Shown here: piece by piece, positions 47,117 to 58,204 of the stretch
How the letters are laid out: each line of letters begins with the position of its first letter
Position numbering within the stretch: the stretch's first letter is position 1
Source of the DNA: Amoebidium appalachense
Taxonomy: Eukaryota > Ichthyosporea
Assembly: GCA_963693365.1 (NCBI GenBank)
Contig: CAVNZM010000009.1
Span: forward strand, 10,478,001-10,542,000
Length of the DNA stretch: 64,000 bases
Direction: 5' to 3'
Notes under the pieces: generated by a model
Databases searched by the model: none
What the model saw: the letters and a program-made list of their open reading frames with translations, nothing else
What the model was told of the DNA's origin: nothing
Translations under genes and position numbers: made by a program

Positions 47117-47368
47117 TGGGGAAGGAGGCACGGGGGGAGGTGGGGGCGGGGTACAAGTACATCATGCGTTTGTCACGATGTATACTAGCCATGGACGACC
47201 AGCTTCTGAAAGAGAATTATGCCCCATCGGATGGGGTCCCAGGCCTGGGGGGGGGGGAGGGGGAGGGGGGGGGTTAAGATATTGAACCCTACCGCCCATA
47301 AACCTTAAAATTCTAGACTCTACCCCCCATTTACCTGTTATCTTGATAGTGAACCACCCCTGTACACA
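46313..47368. mobile_element. Probable non-autonomous hAT-like element with terminal inverted repeats
   Basis: Left end TACAGGGGTGGTGCACAATT and the reverse complement of the right end TACAGGGGTGGTTCACTATC match, continuing AAGATAA. Both ends are followed by a TCTAGA-type block (GATTCTAGGGTCTAGA / GAGTCTAGAATTTTA). CAGGGGTGG is typical of hAT ends. The interior holds G runs and GT repeats but no transposase. The expected 8-bp target duplication is not evident. Confidence 0.5.
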
Positions 47369-48128
47369 GCTTGCGTCCCTTCCTGGATCACATGGACGAC
47401 ACCTGCGTAAATGCCTTTCCAAACCTGCAATAAATGTTTTAGGCTCATGTTTCATTGAAACCGGGTTCCGATTTCTGTTCTTGTCGAAGTCAGTGACCCC
47501 TTATGTTGATACAATCAGGGTGAATGTTAAATGGTTCTGACGTATAGCTAACGGTGGCACAGATCATGCTGAATGCACAAGTAATGATTATAAATACAGC
47601 ATTGTATGCATCTGCAGGACCAAGGTTAGCCCACCTGAAGGCGCCTGCGGTGCTCATTGCAGAGTGTTTTGGTGATGGTAACAGGACGGTGGGTAGGGCC
47701 GAAGTTACAGTAAAAAGGTGTTGGCACATGTGCGGGCACACTGGCAGACACAGTAGAGGAGGTACTAGGAGAGATGAAGAAAATAAATGCAATGTGTTGG
47801 TGGGGGGTGGAGGGCAGGGGCCCAGTTTTTGAATCCTAGGCATGAAGCATACACATGTGGTTACTACTGAGGATGGATGCATGGGTTCTGTGTGGTTATA
47901 GTATCTTTGGCATATGTAAGTTTTAGAAGACATCTGCTTCTACGACAATCTGTACTTAATGCTTGACTTGACCAATTTTCTTACTGGACTCAAAACGTGA
48001 CTGTAGTGAGTTACTGTATGAATTATAGTCCACTTTGGGCTTAGTATTAATCAAGGCCTTTTCATTGCAGCATCTGGCAAACAAAAAAGCCTTATATGTA
48101 GTTACGTCTGCGTGCCCCAGCCCCCCCT

Positions 48129-48165
<37 letters not shown>

Positions 48166-48378
48166 ACCAACACACACCCACCCGCCCACCCATTACCACT
48201 ATGTACCAGAACGTACCAAAATCTCCAAAACCCCCATTGGCAACCCCAACAAACCCACGTGCACCCACCTTGGGTCATAGACCTCTTTCAATCAGTAATG
48301 ATTGCTCCAATTGCAATTGCAGCTCGTAGTGCCATTGTGACTGCACAGGTCATAGTAGACTGTTGTAGTAGTATTAGT

Positions 48379-48512
48379 GCAATGTATATACATCGGATAT
48401 CCTATAGTATAGTGCAATGTATATACATCGGATATCCTATGTATAGTGCAATGTATATACATCGGATATCCTATGTATAGTGCAATGTAATTACATCGGA
48501 TATACATATGAC
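48379..48512 (+). repeat. Four tandem copies of a 33-34 bp repeat
   Basis: Units begin GTGCAATGTATATACATC and contain ATACATCGGATATCC. The fourth unit is altered (GTAATTACATC). TGTATATACA and GGATATCC are palindromic, so each unit holds two small palindromes. Confidence 0.9.
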
Positions 48513-48559
48513 ATACGCTTTACGACATCCATAAACCCTATGGATGTCGTAAAGCGTAT
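48513..48559. repeat. Perfect hairpin
   Basis: Arms TACGCTTTACGACATCCATA and its exact complement flank a 5-base loop AACCC. It lies immediately after the tandem repeat and 180 bp before the truncated copia fragment. Confidence 0.9.
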
Positions 48560-48735
48560 ATCCAATGTATATACATAAGACGCTCCGTTTACCCCATGGA
48601 ACTCTTTACACTATCGTAAAGACGTCGTGCAACCACTCCATATGAACTCGCGGTGTGCTTTACGATGGGTGACAGGTTTACGCCATCGGAGATGGCATTA
48701 CGAGGGATATACGATCCCCGGTGGAGATTGCTGAT

Positions 48736-49982
48736 GCGTCCGTGCCCTCCTTGCCATCGGTGTGGACGGCAACCATGAGATTCATCAACTCGACGTCTCC
48801 ACGGCCTTCCTCAACAGTCCTCTTCAAGAAGACATCTACATTGAGCCACCACCTGGCTTCATCACCCCCGGCAACGAGCACAAGGTCTGGAAACTCAAGA
48901 AGGCACTCTACGGCCTCAAACAGGCATCACTGGCATGGTATGAGTACTTCGACAAGGTCCTCCTTGCTCACGGTCTCGAACGTCGCCGTTCAGATCCATG
49001 TGTCTACATCAAGTCCTTCCCCAACGGTGACATCATCCTCACTGGCAACTATGTGGACGACGTCATCATCATCTGCACGGCCAACTCCTCCCACACCAAG
49101 GATCTAGTAGACCACATCATGAAGTCAGCTCTCTGCAAGGTCGACCTCCCCGACATCTTCCTCGGCACCCAGCTCATCCACACCCCCGGTCACCTCAAGC
49201 TGCTTCAACAGTCCTACATCAACGACATCGTCAGAGACTTCAACCTCAACGATGCTCACCCCAAGGCTACTCCCATTCCCGTCGGCACCGTCATCACCAT
49301 CAACGAGAACGACTCACTATCCATCAAGGTTCCATACCGTGAACTCCTTGGCCGTCTTTTGTGGGTTGCTCGTTGTTCCCGGCCCGACATCTCCTTTGCC
49401 ATCGGCTACCTCGGCAGATTCAGTGCCAACCCCACCAAACTTGCATGGGAATGTCTGCTCCGTGTAGTTCGGTACCTCATCGGCACATCCAATTGGGCCT
49501 CCACTACGACTGCATCCGACGACAACACCCCCTTGCTGGAGTGTTATTCTGATGCCGACTTTGCTAACTGCCCCAACACCCGTCGTTCAACCACCGGATA
49601 CGTCATCTTCTTCAAGGGCATCCCCATCACATGGTATTCAAAGCTACAGTCCATCACGGCAACACCCACCACCGAGGCTGAGCTTCTGGCCATCAATGCT
49701 GCTGTTCAAAACGTAATCTGGCACCGTGATCTCCTCCGTGAACTCGGCTACCCGATGACCGACCCCACCCCCGTCTACTGTGACAACCAGTCCACCATTG
49801 CCCTCCTGCACACCAACAGCATCAAGCACCGGACCAAACGAATTGCCGTCCGGTACCACAACACGAAAGACTACATCAAGAGTGGGGATGTGGTCGTCAC
49901 CTACGTGTCCAAAGACCGGGCCCCAAGGCCCTGCCCGGGCCCTCCAACGAGCAGCACCGTGCTTCCCTCAGTCTTCGTGACT
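48736..49982 (+). pseudogene. 5'-truncated Ty1/copia pol fragment (RT-RNase H), element 1
   Basis: Open from a stop just before VRALLAIGV, a position inside the copia reverse transcriptase. Recognisable blocks are QLDVSTAFLNSPLQEDIYIE, KKALYGLKQASLAWYE, the catalytic NYVDDVIII, and the RNase H block DADFANCPNTRRSTTGYV and TTEAELLAI. After YVSKDR the frame shifts by one, and the usual copia C-terminus (KALPGPSNEQHRASLSLRD) then ends at TGA 49980-49982. Gag, protease, integrase and LTRs are absent. Codon use and sequence differ from element 2, so it is a separate family member. Confidence 0.85.
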
Positions 49983-49997
49983 GAGTGTGCCCCCCCC

Positions 49998-50766
49998 TGT
50001 TGGACATTGTGTTCATAGAAGCTAGTTCTAGTGCACGTTGTTCCTTCTGTAAGTCAGAAATGATTGCATCTTGTGAGGCCAACCTCTGCTCCAGTAGTTG
50101 GACTAGTTGCTGCAACTGTAAGTTGTCAGACATAGTGTCGTGTATGATGGGTAACTAGTCTATGTGTTTTGTGCACTGGAAACGACAGTAGAAAAGTGTA
50201 AATCAAACGTTCTGCTTCCCATGTTTGTGACATGGGAGGCACTGCTTTATATAGTCGTTGGCCACCTCATGGTGGCCTCGTGTGCACCCTGGTGGTGGGC
50301 CATGTACAGCATGGCCGAAAAGAGAGCACAATGAAAACAAGTCGTTAAAGATATAAAAGTTAACTGTGCACGTTGAGTGGCTAGTTAACTTGCACTAAAG
50401 CACACAAATAAACGTGTTTAACACACCAATTGCAGTTAAACGTAAATCTTGCTTCACACAACTAAAAATATTCTGAGAATATCCGGGAATAAAGCACACT
50501 ACCACTCTAAGAATAGAATCCTGTGGCAAATATAGACATGACATCATCTGAACCGGGAATATTAATTAATGAGCACAATTAGCACGTTGCTAGTGAAGCT
50601 CGTCATTGGTACAGTTTTGGCTCAAACATATAACTACCATATATGAATATGACCGTAAACAAAAGCTCTATGCACTCGAGTGAGTGTTGAAACAGTTATT
50701 CAATTGCTCAGAAACTTTCTCTAACAGACATTGCTAGCCGGGAGTACCAGTGTACTCCAACACCCC
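49998..50766 (-). repeat. Element 2 direct repeat, left copy (most of the 3' LTR plus leader and gag start)
   Basis: Identical as far as I compared, with constant offset 5113, to 55111-55879. On the minus strand it carries LTR sequence, TATATAAAG (50253-50245), the leader, the gag ATG at 50133 and 45 gag codons, then breaks in a C7 run against element 1. The LTR itself continues to about 50896, next to the polypurine tract. Confidence 0.9.
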
Positions 50767-50898
50767 TACTCAATTGGATAATTGTGGTATGAATTAATGC
50801 AACTGAGCTCGAGTGCTTCAGGTGCACAAAATACAGACAATAAAGATTCCCCTACTCAATTTTAGTATGGTACACGTAGTTGCACAGTCGGATGCAAC

Positions 50899-50912
50899 TC
50901 TCTCCCCCCCCC
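50899..50912 (-). promoter_or_regulatory. Polypurine tract of element 2
   Basis: Minus strand [17 protein letters not shown] tract about 37 nt after the pol stop and directly before the LTR start TGCATC; this is the standard plus-strand primer position. Confidence 0.7.
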
Positions 50913-50948
50913 TGAAGTATGAGGGCGCAGTTGGTTGATGACGGGTGC

Positions 50949-53900
50949 TCAGCACATGTTGAGCATCCCCACGGCCTTGGTGAAGAAAGAGGCAGACAGG
51001 GCCTTGGTGAACATGTCGGCCTTGTTGTCAGCAGAAGCCACCGGGACCACAGTGATGTTGCCCAGCAGGTGATGTTCCTTGACGGAGCAGTAGCGGACGT
51101 CGATGTGCTTGGTCTTGGGCTTAACCCCCAGGGTGTCCAGCAGGGCCCGGGCAGACTCATTGTCCCCATGGATGGGCACCGGGGTGGGCTCATTGATAGG
51201 ATTAAGGCCCAGGTCGTCCATCACATAGTTGAGCCATAGGGCCTCGTTCGTAGCAGCAGACATGGCCACAAATTCAGCCTCAGTGGAGCTGTGGGTGGTG
51301 ATGGACTGGAGCCGAGACACCCAGGACACAGGGGAGGAGTTTATGAAGAAGACATAGCCCGTGGTGGAGCGCCGGGTGTCGCGGTCCTCGGCGTAGTCGG
51401 AGTCGGAGTAGCCAACAAGGTTGGGGGGGCCGGGACGGTAGACAATACCCAGGTCGATGGTGGCCAGCAGGTAGCTTACAACTCTGGTAGCCATAGTCCA
51501 GTGGGTGACGGTGGGCGCATGAATGTGTCGAGTAAGGACTCCCAGAGCCTGGGAAATGTCGGGGCGGGTGGTACGCGCAATCCACAGCAGGGCACCGACC
51601 AGGCTGGCATAGTCCTCCTTCTTGCTGTAGGCTGGGGTCTTGTTGCTTTCACTGGCCTGGCCCGGGACGATGGGGGTCTTGGTGCCGGACATGTGGGTGA
51701 GACGAAAACGGGCAGCCAAGTCGATGATGTGTTGACGATGGCCCAGACGCAGAGACCCGTCCTCCAGCCAGGTAAGAGTGTGCCCGATGAGCAGGGTAGG
51801 ACGACCCAGGTCCTTGGCAGAGAAACGAGCATCCAGCTTGGTGAAAAAATCGTCGATGAGCGCATCAGTGGCGGCCGTCACGGTGAAGTCATCCACGTAG
51901 GCAGCAAGGGCAATAAATGTTGGGGTCCCGGCATTCTTGATGAACAGGCACGGGTCAGCAGCACTCACAATGAAGCCTTGGTCGAGGAGATGGTCACGGA
52001 GGGCCTCATACCACTGGCGCGGTGCCTGTTTTAGGCCGTAGAGCGCCTTGTGGAGCAAGCCGACAGCATGGGGGGCCGAGGGGTTGACGAAGCCAGGGGG
52101 CTGCTCAATGTAGATGGTCTCGTTGACGGTGCCGTTGAGGAATGCTGTGTTGACGTCGATGTGGCGCAGAGGCAGACCTTGGGCCACGGAGGTAGCCAAA
52201 ACCAGCCGGATGGTAGCCAGCGCAGCCACAGGTGACTCGGTGACGAAATAGTCCTGGCCAGGCTGCTGGTAGTTGCCCCGGGCCACAAGCCGGGCCTTGA
52301 AAGCAGTGACGTTGCCGACGTTGTCCTGCTTGACCGTAAAGACCCAGCCGACCGGAATGACAGTGGAGCCATCCTCTGGACGGGGCACAAGGGTGAAGGT
52401 GCCGTTGTCTTCCAGGGCCTTGAGCTCACGGTGTGCAGCCTCCTCCCATTTCAGACGCTGGGGACTCTTGAGTGCAGCCCGGACAGTCTTGGGGACAACA
52501 ATGGTGGAAGCCTTGATGGGTGTTGATGCAGGAGCCGTAGCCTGGGGGGCAAGGGGGGCCGTAGCAGCAGCCACGTTGGCAGTCGGGCCTCGACGTTGGT
52601 CGTTGTACACAGCGCCACTACGGGTCGTCCGGGGGAGCCGATGTGCAGGCTCGGGCAGGATCGGAATGTCCAATTGATCACTCGGCGCTGTCCCATTGGC
52701 TGACAGACGAGACGAATCAGATTGCTGATCATTCCGGACGATGTGATTGGCTGGCTGATTTGACGAATCAGATGACTCCAAAAAATGATGAATTGCCGGT
52801 GCGGTCGACCAATCAGATGGGACATCACGGAGGGGGTGCAGAATAGCAGCCTCGTCGAACTGCACGTCACGGCTGACGGTCATCTTGTGTGCTGCTGGAA
52901 TCCAGACCTTGTAGCCCTTGATGTTAGGAGGGTAGCCCACGAAGACGCCCTTGACGGCACGAGGCGCCAGTTTCGGTGTATCCTGTTGATGGACGTAGCA
53001 GGGAGAGCCCCAGACACGGAGCCGGCTGTAGTCGGGAGGAATGCCGGTCCACAGCAGAGCGGGAGACGATTGGCTGCCGGTGGCTCGCGACGGGAGCATG
53101 TTGCGTATAAAAGCCGCGGTCACAGCTGCCTCGGCCCAGAATCCCACCGGAAGGCCGGACTGCTGCAGGAGTGCCCGAACCATGTCGAGGAGGGTCCGGT
53201 TCAGTCGTTCGGCAGTCCCATTCTGTTGAGGAGAGCCGGTGGTAGTGATCTGATGGCGAATGCCATGCTCACGGTTGTAGTCCCCGAAGGCCGTGCCCAT
53301 GTACTCGCCCCCCCGTCGGACTGAAACACCTGCATGGGAACACCGTGTTGGGTAACCGCCGCCTTGTGGTACGTCACATATGCAGCCAGTGTGTCCGACT
53401 TCTTGACGAGGGGCACGGCCGTGGTGTGGCCGGTGAATTCGTCGTGGAACGTCGCCAAGTACTGAGCACCACCGATCGCGGGAGGGAAGGGGCCGCTGAT
53501 GTCGCTGTGAACCTTGGCTAGGACCCGGGGAGCTTGGCTAGTTGATTCGGAGAAGGCAACACGGTGGGCTTTGCCGAGGGCACAGGGCTCACACACACCC
53601 GGAGACTTGGCACCGCCACCCACCAACAGGCCTGCAGACTTGATGACCGAGCGTACAGCGTCAATGCCAGCATGGCCCAGACGGTAGTGCCACGTGTTGA
53701 GGTCGGCAGTAACCTTGAGGATACGCGGAGCAGTGGTGGTTTGGGCGTCCGGGGTTGTGTCCGCGCGCAGAAGAGACACCGCCATGTGGTACAGCTTGGT
53801 GCCGACAGCCGAGCCGGTGGCCAGAATTTGATCGCCGTAGCACAACTTAACGCCGCCGCGGGTGTCAAAGCGGGGTAAAACACCGTTGGTAGTTGCCGTG

Positions 53901-55246
53901 AACACACTGATGAGAGTGTCGGGGATGGAGGGCACGTAGAGTACATCCGTCAGCTGATGCACCGCAGTAACGCCGTCGATGGTGCTGGAAAAGAACACGT
54001 CGCCCACCCCAAGCACTGCACATGCACCCTTGTCGGCTACTTGGACCGTGGAGTAAGGCGCCGCACGCATGTTGATGAACACATCGGGCCGGGGGCACAC
54101 ATGGTCAGTGGCTCCAGAGTCGAGGAGCACCTTGTTGGTGCCACAGTCGTTGCTAGACATGAGGAAAGCCCGGGGAGCGGCAGCCCCCCCCTTGCACTGT
54201 GCCGTAGTGTGGGTAGTAGAGGCAGGGTGGTTGATGCAGGACCCAGGCAGGAGGGGACCACCCTTAGGTTTGCGGCCGTTGGCACGGTTGCCCCCCTTGC
54301 ACATGGCGGTAGTGTGACTGGTAGACAGTGGGTGGTTGACGCAGGAACCCTTGGGGTAGGTGCTGGCACGGTTGTTGCCAGAGTTGCTGTGTTGGCCGTT
54401 GCCGTTGGGGCACTGAGACTTGATGTGGCCTGGTTTGCCGCAGCCGTGGCAGATGACAGGTTGAGGAGCCCGTGTGGTGAAGGCGGCCGGCCCGGAGCTG
54501 GTAGTCACACGTGCACGTGGGTGGCTGGTCTCATATGCCCGTAGCTGTTGGAGGAGGCCCATCACGGTAGGCTTGGGTGTCATCTTGTAGGCAATTACAG
54601 GCATTTCGTAGTAAGGCACCTTGCCGAGGTCGTTGGTGAGCTTGGTCAGCACTTGAGCATCACCAATTTGTGTGCCGTAATCGGCCAGGCGCCGCACGTA
54701 GCCGCGGAGTTTCATGGCGTATTTCGTCGCGGTGTCCGTAGGTTCAGGCGTAGAATTCATGTACAGCCCGATAAGGTCGTACTGATTGGCCTCAGATTGC
54801 TCCAGGTAGTGGGCAGATAGGGCCGACCATATCTCCGCAGGTGTGGTGGTGCGTGTTAACCCTAGGATACAACGCACGTCAATCGAGAGTGCTTGCCACA
54901 GGTAGGAACGGGCAGTGTCGACCTGTTCACGGGTAGCCGGGTGCTCCGTACTGGGCGCGATGGTGTGGAGAAGACCAGCACCAGAAAGCTGGACATACAT
55001 GGTTTCGGCCCATGTGTGGTAGTCCGTGCCTGAATCATTATCAATGCCAGTGAAGAGAGGGATGTCGACCTTGAACTTGATGGAATCATTACGTGAGGGG
55101 CCCATAACCCTGTTGGACATTGTGTTCATAGAAGCTAGTTCTAGTGCACGTTGTTCCTTCTGTAAGTCAGAAATGATTGCATCTTGTGAGGCCAACCTCT
55201 GCTCCAGTAGTTGGACTAGTTGCTGCAACTGTAAGTTGTCAGACAT
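50949..55246 (-). pseudogene. Copia gag-pol, element 2 (one frameshift in integrase)
   Basis: A 681-codon frame (55246-53201) holds Gag with the CCHC knuckle CHGCGKPGHIKSQC (about residue 265), the protease active site LLDSGATDHVC (about 372), the integrase zinc region WHYRLGHAG...CEPC, and integrase core aspartates (HSDISGP, FQSDGG). A second frame (53300-50949, 783 codons) continues the integrase and has RT with AAYVDDF (about residue 467) and RNase H with YSDSDYAEDRDTRRSTTGY. The two frames meet at a G7 run on the coding strand (53314-53308), where one extra base breaks the frame between the second aspartate and the glutamate of the DDE triad. In an intact copia element this is one open frame, so either the copy is dead or the run is miscounted. 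Two Cys/His-containing repeats ((V/I)NHP..T.HTTA.CKGG) follow the knuckle. Confidence 0.88.
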
Positions 55247-55874
55247 AGTGTCGTGTATGATGGGTAACTAGTCTATGTGTTTTGTGCACTGGAAACGACA
55301 GTAGAAAAGTGTAAATCAAACGTTCTGCTTCCCATGTTTGTGACATGGGAGGCACTGCTTTATATAGTCGTTGGCCACCTCATGGTGGCCTCGTGTGCAC
55401 CCTGGTGGTGGGCCATGTACAGCATGGCCGAAAAGAGAGCACAATGAAAACAAGTCGTTAAAGATATAAAAGTTAACTGTGCACGTTGAGTGGCTAGTTA
55501 ACTTGCACTAAAGCACACAAATAAACGTGTTTAACACACCAATTGCAGTTAAACGTAAATCTTGCTTCACACAACTAAAAATATTCTGAGAATATCCGGG
55601 AATAAAGCACACTACCACTCTAAGAATAGAATCCTGTGGCAAATATAGACATGACATCATCTGAACCGGGAATATTAATTAATGAGCACAATTAGCACGT
55701 TGCTAGTGAAGCTCGTCATTGGTACAGTTTTGGCTCAAACATATAACTACCATATATGAATATGACCGTAAACAAAAGCTCTATGCACTCGAGTGAGTGT
55801 TGAAACAGTTATTCAATTGCTCAGAAACTTTCTCTAACAGACATTGCTAGCCGGGAGTACCAGTGTACTCCAAC

Positions 55875-55879
<5 letters not shown>
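55111..55879 (-). repeat. Element 2 direct repeat, right copy (truncated 5' LTR, leader, gag start)
   Basis: 769 bp matching 49998-50766. The TATA box lies at 55366-55358, 112 nt before the gag ATG. Compared with the left LTR it lacks the outer ~130 bp (50767-50896 equivalent), which are replaced by a C44 run (55876-55919). Confidence 0.9.
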
Positions 55880-55919
<40 letters not shown>

Positions 55920-56639
55920 ATGCCCCCCCGTTCATCTACCGTGGTCTTCAAGTAGGTTGGGGCCCTGGCCAGTGGTCTACACATCACCGTGTAGAGACAC
56001 CTCCCAACGAAAGTCTACTGCTGTCTTCATCGATCTTCATCGATCTTCAGTGTGTGCCTCTTCAGTGGGTAATTCCTCTCCACCATCCGTCGTTTATTTA
56101 TATACCACCATATATATTGGTTTTCTTTTATATTCGACTTATGTATATGTCGAACTGGAATGGCGTCCCAGTATAAATAATTATCTATAGCTATGTATGG
56201 CGTGCTGTTTGACTGCCAGTCTAAACCTAGTCCTCGGGATGTACCTTCCCCGTGTCTTAACTGGTTGACCACCAGTCTATAAATCAGTCCACAAGATGTT
56301 CATGCCTCGTGTTTATCTGGGTGGTCCCCAGTATAAAACATTAGCCACCAACACGTTACACATACACTAGTGTTTTCTTTTATTTATATATCGTCGTTGG
56401 CTACCGTCATGTTCCGAGTCTTCCGAGGCAACCGTCGTTGTGTGCTTCTTCCGTTTTGGTTTTCTTCCCCGGCTTGCCACTTCAAGTCTTCTCCAATTGT
56501 CTTCTCGAGTGGGGAAACTTGACTGTGACGTCACGGCACCTGCTTCTACAAGTGTGAGAGTATTGACATCAACAGTCGCATCAACAAACTTCACGAGAAT
56601 CCCAACTTCCCACCCTTGAGTGGGGATGTCATCTTCTCA
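55920..56639. other. Sequence between the copia element and solo-LTR copy B
   Basis: Unique sequence with loose duplications (CCCAGTATAAA at 56168 and 56327; CCAGTCTA motifs at 56216 and 56271). A 37-codon frame ending LHENPNFPPLSGDVIFS stops exactly at the TGA that opens the LTR-like repeat, with GAGTGGGG just before it. It could be the tail of an otherwise lost retroelement. Confidence 0.4.
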
Positions 56640-57423
56640 TGATTAACGGCAAGACTAGAAGTTGAGTTTTTCATTTGTTTATTAGTTTGTTGTAGTTTGT
56701 TTCCTTTTCCCTTTTCCTTTCTTCCTTTCTTTCTTTCCTTTCCGTTTCCGTGTGCACAGATATCTTAGATCTGTGTACACATCGAGCTATTTAGCCCGCG
56801 CACACGTATTGTTGTTTGCGTCAATGTCTAAATAAGTTGTCCAATCAGATCTCGTTATATTTTCCCAAAAATAGAAACCTACATTCCTCCTTCATTCTAT
56901 CGATTCCTTTCCCATTCCATTCCTTTCAATTCTCATTCCTTTTCCTTCTTTTCCCACGACGTAGAATTGCTCTAAGCTCCCCAGCTATTAGGAATACTTA
57001 TATTTAGACGTGTTATGTTAAGAACATGTATAAATGTATGATGTGAACTAATAGATACATAAGTAGTTTCATTTTATTAAATGTTTCCGTACATTCATTA
57101 GAAGATTACTTTCATTAGAAGATTGCGATTTATCTTTTATGTGTCGACAGGCATTTCGATCGATTTATTTTACCCTCATAGTTTTCGTCTTTCTGATTGG
57201 ATAAGAGAGTTTTCGTTCTTTTGATTGGCTTATCGATTTCACATTCCCGAGTATAAAGAAAACTTCATCTTGAAATAAAAATCAAGCAGTTGAAATCATT
57301 TCATATGGTCCCAGAAATCATTCCACCTCTCCGGTTGTGTTTCGCCCGTGTGTCTGTGTGTTGTGTATATCATAACACCCATCTGTGCACTCTGCTTCTC
57401 CGTTAAACCACACAAGATAACCC
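56640..57423 (+). mobile_element. Solo-LTR-like element, copy B
   Basis: Inverted match to 26857-27635. It starts TGATTAACGGCAAG and ends near ACACAAGATAAC next to a C run. TATAAAG at 57252-57258 precedes the last ~165 bp, as expected for U3/R order in an LTR. It contains no open frame. Confidence 0.55.
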
Positions 57424-58204
57424 CCCCCCCCCCCCCCCCCCCCGCCCCCCACTCACCCACCCCCACCCGCCCTCCCTCCTGCTTGCATTAATATTGTGCT
57501 GGGTATTATAATACGTACTTTGTGTGTTTGTGTGTGTGTGTGCGGGCACGCATGTATGTGTGTCACAGTGTTCAATTATTGGAGATGCATGCACAATTAT
57601 GCATCCACATGTGTGCCGGAGAGAAAGCCTGAAGGGGGGGGGGGGGGGTAGACCAAGTGGCGGGGGACTCGGGCCGGGAGACGGGGACAGAGTGAGAGAG
57701 AGGAGAAAGGGTGTGATGGCACGAGAAAGCTCTAGAGGTCTTAGCATTGTGTATTGTCTGTTTGTATAACTGTGTACCTGATTTCAGCTTTGGATGTAGT
57801 CTCCAAGATTATGTACCCACTAGCTTACGTAGGGCTACCTTTCACGTTATCAAAACCCTTTACACCGTAAGTGGCCGGGCACTACTACGCCGCGCGCGGG
57901 ACGCCTGCATGCGGCAACATACATATGCATACTAACAGGGAGACAGTCCGACTCAACTTGTGACTACTAAATTTGGCAATAAATAGGGTGTAAACCCCTG
58001 CACGTTTATACCTGGTTACATGTTTATGCTCCTTTCTTTTATTAGTTCAAGTGACAGCCGCTTCTGCTGGCGAGATGATGTTTACTGCGGACTCAAACAT
58101 GTAGTATCACCAGAAGAGAAACAAGAAGAAATTTGGTCTCAAAAAAAAACAAAAAAAAAAAAACACGAAAGCCGGACTGAGAGGGAATTCTAAGTTGTTG
58201 CAGC
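57424..58204. other. Intergenic stretch with C run and GT-rich sequence
   Basis: C23 at 57421-57443, short GT-rich sequence (57520-57560), a G run (57635-57648) and about 450 bp of unique sequence with no assignable gene. Confidence 0.5.

Larger units (their letters stand above)
50134..55879 (-). mobile_element. Ty1/copia retrotransposon, element 2
   Basis: On the minus strand: truncated 5' LTR (55879 down to about 55300), gag-pol (55246-50949), polypurine tract (50912-50899) and 3' LTR starting TGCATC at about 50896. Domain order Gag-PR-IN-RT-RNase H is copia-type. The identity of the repeated LTR/leader sequence suggests a young insertion. The exact LTR/primer-binding boundary between 50134 and 50244 could not be fixed, and target-site duplications are not visible because both outer ends are disturbed. 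Confidence 0.88.
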
